In this document: one piece after another, positions 50,254 through 52,404 of the stretch | Position numbering within the stretch: the stretch's first letter is position 1 | Layout of the letters: each line of letters begins with the position of its first letter | DNA from: Candidatus Gastranaerophilales bacterium | GTDB lineage: Bacteria; Cyanobacteriota; Vampirovibrionia; Gastranaerophilales; JANQFW01 | Direction of reading: 5' to 3' | Length of the DNA: 52,404 nt | Assembly (NCBI GenBank): GCA_028277625.1 | Contig: JANQFW010000137.1 | Coordinates: 1 to 52,404 of the forward strand | The notes under the pieces: generated by a model | Told to the model about the DNA's origin: nothing | Databases searched by the model: none | Seen by the model: the letters and a program-made list of their open reading frames with translations, nothing else | Program-made: the position numbers and the translations under genes

Positions 50254-51282
50254 GTGAGAAAAATATTAGATTCAGTTTTAGACAACAAAAGATTAACTAA
50301 AGCTAATGCTATAGATTTATTTTCAAATACGCCCTGGACAGAAATGGTTAAAGCTGCCCATCAAAAGAGGATTCAATTAAACGGTAAAAAATACGCCTCT
50401 TATACAGTTTTTAAAACCTTAAACTATACAAATATCTGTAAAATAAACTGCAATTATTGTGGATTTAAATGCTCGCAGGACTCAAAAGGTGCATTTGTTT
50501 TATCTTTAGAAGAAGTAGAAGAAGCAGCAAAAGATTGCCAAGCTAACAAGATAAACCAAGTACTTTTCCAAGGTGGAGTTAACCCAAACTTAAATATTGA
50601 TTATTATTTAGATTGTTTAAGTATACTTAATAAAAAATACCATCTGCATGTTCGAGGCTTTTCTCCTGTTGAACTTATTGAATTCTCAAAAATTTTTAAT
50701 CTGCAAATGCCAGACTTAATTAATAAATTTAAAAACGCCGGGCTTTGTTCTGTTCCAGGCAGTAGCGCAGAAGTTATGACGCCTAAAATGAGAACACACC
50801 TTTCACCTAACAAGCCTTCAGCACAGTTATGGTGTGAAGCTATGCAACGTATAGCAAATGCAAAGTTGCAAAGTTCTTCCAGTATGATTATAGGATCAAA
50901 TGAAACAATTACAGATATAGTTGAACACCTTGACTATATTCGAACATTGCAAGATAAAACAGACCATATAAATAGTTTCATTCTCTGGACCTGGCAAAGG
51001 CAAACTGATTTTCCAATAAGGCATGTCTCTGGTGTTGAGTACTTAAAAACATTGGCTTTCTGCAGGTTATACCTTGATAATATTAAACATATTGAAGTAA
51101 GCATATTAGCCCTTGGCAAAGAAGTAGGTGAGATTGCACTAAACTGCGGAGCTGATGATATTAGCAGCATAGTTATTAATGAACAGGTATTAAACTCTAA
51201 AGGTTTAACAACTACTGAAGAAGCAGAGATTTTTATAAAAAATGCCGGTTATATCCCACTATTAAGAGATTTTAACTATTAA
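50254..51282 (+). CDS. mqnC: MqnC-like radical SAM enzyme (menaquinone futalosine pathway type)
   Basis: A 342-residue radical SAM protein. The CxxxCxxC cluster site is CKINCNYCGF (about 63-72). LNYTNIC before it, QVLFQGGVNP, FSPVEL, and ALGKEVGEIALNCGADDISS near the end match the MqnC/MqnE/CofH group, best MqnC (dehypoxanthine futalosine cyclase). Two differences stand out: PGSSAEVM replaces the usual PGGGAEI, and MIIGSNET replaces the MMxGHxET segment. So it could be a divergent paralogue. No other mqn gene is in the window. GTG start. Confidence 0.65.
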   Translation: MRKILDSVLDNKRLTKANAIDLFSNTPWTEMVKAAHQKRIQLNGKKYASYTVFKTLNYTNICKINCNYCGFKCSQDSKGAFVLSLEEVEEAAKDCQANKINQVLFQGGVNPNLNIDYYLDCLSILNKKYHLHVRGFSPVELIEFSKIFNLQMPDLINKFKNAGLCSVPGSSAEVMTPKMRTHLSPNKPSAQLWCEAMQRIANAKLQSSSSMIIGSNETITDIVEHLDYIRTLQDKTDHINSFILWTWQRQTDFPIRHVSGVEYLKTLAFCRLYLDNIKHIEVSILALGKEVGEIALNCGADDISSIVINEQVLNSKGLTTTEEAEIFIKNAGYIPLLRDFNY

Positions 51283-51284
51283 AA

Positions 51285-51327
51285 AAAGAATCCCCTTCAT
51301 AATCATTATGACTTAAGAGGATTCTTT
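51285..51327. terminator. Bidirectional terminator
   Basis: AAAGAATCC-c-CTT (51285-51297) pairs with AAG-a-GGATTCTTT (51315-51327), with T-rich or A-rich flanks on both sides. It serves the convergent mqnC-like and HdeD-like genes. Confidence 0.8.
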
Positions 51328-51348
51328 GTATTTTAAATTTTAAAAGTT

Positions 51349-51900
51349 TTATATGCCCATTTTTTTATGCATAGTTTTTTCAAGTTCTATACCTATACTA
51401 ATCATAGAAAAACCCGATACCAGCAAGTGAACTCCAAACAACAGACCTATAGTCCATTCTGCTATTGCTGGCATGCCACTAATAATTATAGCTGCTAAAA
51501 GTATAGTCATAAGGCCGCTAAGCAATACATACCCCCAGCTTTTTAGAGGTTTAAGCGTATATGCCAAAAATATTTTAGACACCCCTTCAAAGCTAAGGTA
51601 TATAGTTAGCAACAAGGTTAAAATATAAATACCCTGTTCTAAAAATCTAAGCATAAGCGCACCAGCTATAATTGTAAGAGTTCCAGCCAACACTGAAGGC
51701 CAAAATACACCTTTTTCATCTTTAAGCTTAAATGCTCTAAATGCCATTGCGCAGCCTGCTAGCAAAAGAAAAATTCCTGCAAAAAGACCTAAGCCAATTG
51801 TAGTAAGCTGAGGAAGTGCAATCGCAAGCATACCAAGAATTACAAGCAACATGCCTTCAATAATAAAATACCATCTATTTTGCATTATAGAATCTAGCAT
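51349..51900 (-). CDS. HdeD-family membrane protein (DUF308)
   Basis: A 183-residue inner-membrane protein with six hydrophobic segments in three pairs, the HdeD/DUF308 pattern. Family features include NRWYFIIEGMLLVILGMLAI at the N-terminus and repeats of G-x-x-x-(I/L)-x-G within helices. HdeD is linked to acid resistance in enterobacteria, but the family's general function is not clear. AAGGAG lies 8 nt upstream of the ATG. Confidence 0.85.
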   Translation of the reverse strand: MLDSIMQNRWYFIIEGMLLVILGMLAIALPQLTTIGLGLFAGIFLLLAGCAMAFRAFKLKDEKGVFWPSVLAGTLTIIAGALMLRFLEQGIYILTLLLTIYLSFEGVSKIFLAYTLKPLKSWGYVLLSGLMTILLAAIIISGMPAIAEWTIGLLFGVHLLVSGFSMISIGIELEKTMHKKMGI

Positions 51901-52369
51901 TTGTCTATCTCCTTAAGTAAGGTTTAATAGTAAAATTTTTTATATTGCTTTTTCTTAATGGAAAATAATAACAAAATTCTCTGTACTTACCATTAGAGGA
52001 AAAGATTATATAAAAATACAAAATTCTAAAAATTTAATACCCAACAGGGCATATTTTTAAATTTTTAGAATAATTCACTTATATCAGTTGATTTAAGTTG
52101 TTATAATCTTTATCACCCTTTTTTTTAACAGGTAGACTAATTTTAAAACTGAAAAATAAATATTTGTAAAAACATGCTAAAATCTTAATTGAGCACTAAT
52201 TTATTTATTCTAAGTTCTAAATTTTTTTGATTAAATAAGCTTAAGGTATTCTTAAAAAAAATCTTTTAATAAAATCTTGAACCAGAGTAAATATTATATT
52301 AGCTTAAAAAAATTTAAAAATATTTACATTATTTTTAGATTATAGTAGTATTAATAAATGAAAATGTAT
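51901..52369. other. AT-rich intergenic region before the second tRNA-Leu
   Basis: About 470 bp without a gene. It contains the long inverted repeat at 52023, an extended -10-like TGcTAAAAT at 52175-52183, and a TATAGT-type box shortly before the tRNA. Confidence 0.45.
52023..52071. repeat. 15-bp perfect inverted repeat
   Basis: ATTCTAAAAATTTAA (52023-52037) and TTAAATTTTTAGAAT (52057-52071), with CCC AACA GGG in the centre. It could be a terminator-type hairpin, the footprint of a small mobile element, or part of a small RNA. Confidence 0.5.
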
Positions 52370-52404
52370 GCCGAAGTGGTGAAATTGGTATACACGCATG
52401 TTTC
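52370..52404 (+). tRNA. tRNA-Leu, 5' part only (cut by window end)
   Basis: GCCGAAGTGGTGAAATTGGT starts a leucine tRNA (acceptor strand, D arm with long class II style). The anticodon stem 5' strand CATGT is followed by TTC at the window end, so position 34 is C; the anticodon is CAA or CAG. It lies 16.7 kb from tRNA-Leu(GAG). Confidence 0.8.

Overview
This 52.4 kb window is very AT-rich and uses the standard code. It looks like a chromosomal segment of a diderm bacterium from the non-photosynthetic cyanobacterial lineage (Melainabacteria/Vampirovibrionia). That placement is an inference. The best single marker is the DUF561/Ycf23 TIM-barrel protein, a family typical of cyanobacteria and plastids. 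An outer-membrane usher-like barrel and a heptosyltransferase-type GT9 enzyme indicate an outer membrane. TTG and GTG starts are common.

Layout. 0.2-3.5 kb: two envelope glycosyltransferases and an exported TPR protein. 3.6-10 kb: housekeeping genes (ycf23-like, MazG-like, rluB, lysS), a small lineage-type protein, and an ATPase-free protein made of six Clp_N repeats. 10-14 kb: a decayed RelE/ParE-type toxin with its putative RHH antitoxin, a degenerate receiver/GGDEF protein divergent from an orphan substrate-binding protein, and glyoxalase I. 14-17 kb: thymidine kinase, a small Cys-rich exported protein and an exported trypsin-like protease. 17-23.4 kb: a polysaccharide cluster (wecB plus five putative glycosyltransferases) in one direction. 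23.5-27.5 kb: a large RTX calcium-binding protein with five 181-residue repeats. 28-35 kb: a frameshifted ImmA/IrrE peptidase, tsaB, a ThiF/MoeB remnant, a NarL-type regulator, folC, valS and an unknown protein. 35.6 kb: tRNA-Leu(GAG). 35.8-45 kb: a chaperone-usher-like fimbrial locus (chaperone, three pilin-like subunits, usher-like barrel with C-terminal CnaB/SdrD-like domains, candidate tip protein). 45-52 kb: a MASE3-like histidine kinase divergent from a second orphan binding protein, a sodium:neurotransmitter symporter, an MqnC-like radical SAM enzyme, an HdeD-like membrane protein and the 5' end of a second tRNA-Leu.

Most interesting points. (1) Two paralogous compact modules, around 4.6 and 14.1 kb, each encode an unannotated 32-41-residue Leu-rich peptide on the minus strand. 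A short convergent plus-strand RNA is predicted over the 3' half of each ORF, with its own extended -10 promoter and two hairpins. The hairpins differ between copies by compensatory changes. The architecture resembles a type I toxin-antitoxin system that I do not recognise. (2) The chaperone-usher-like locus has long leaders and strong promoters in front of its pilin genes. (3) Two membrane-anchored binding proteins without transporter genes each sit divergent to a signalling protein. (4) A tandem Clp_N protein has no ATPase. (5) A 30-bp motif recurs three times, twice as a likely promoter.
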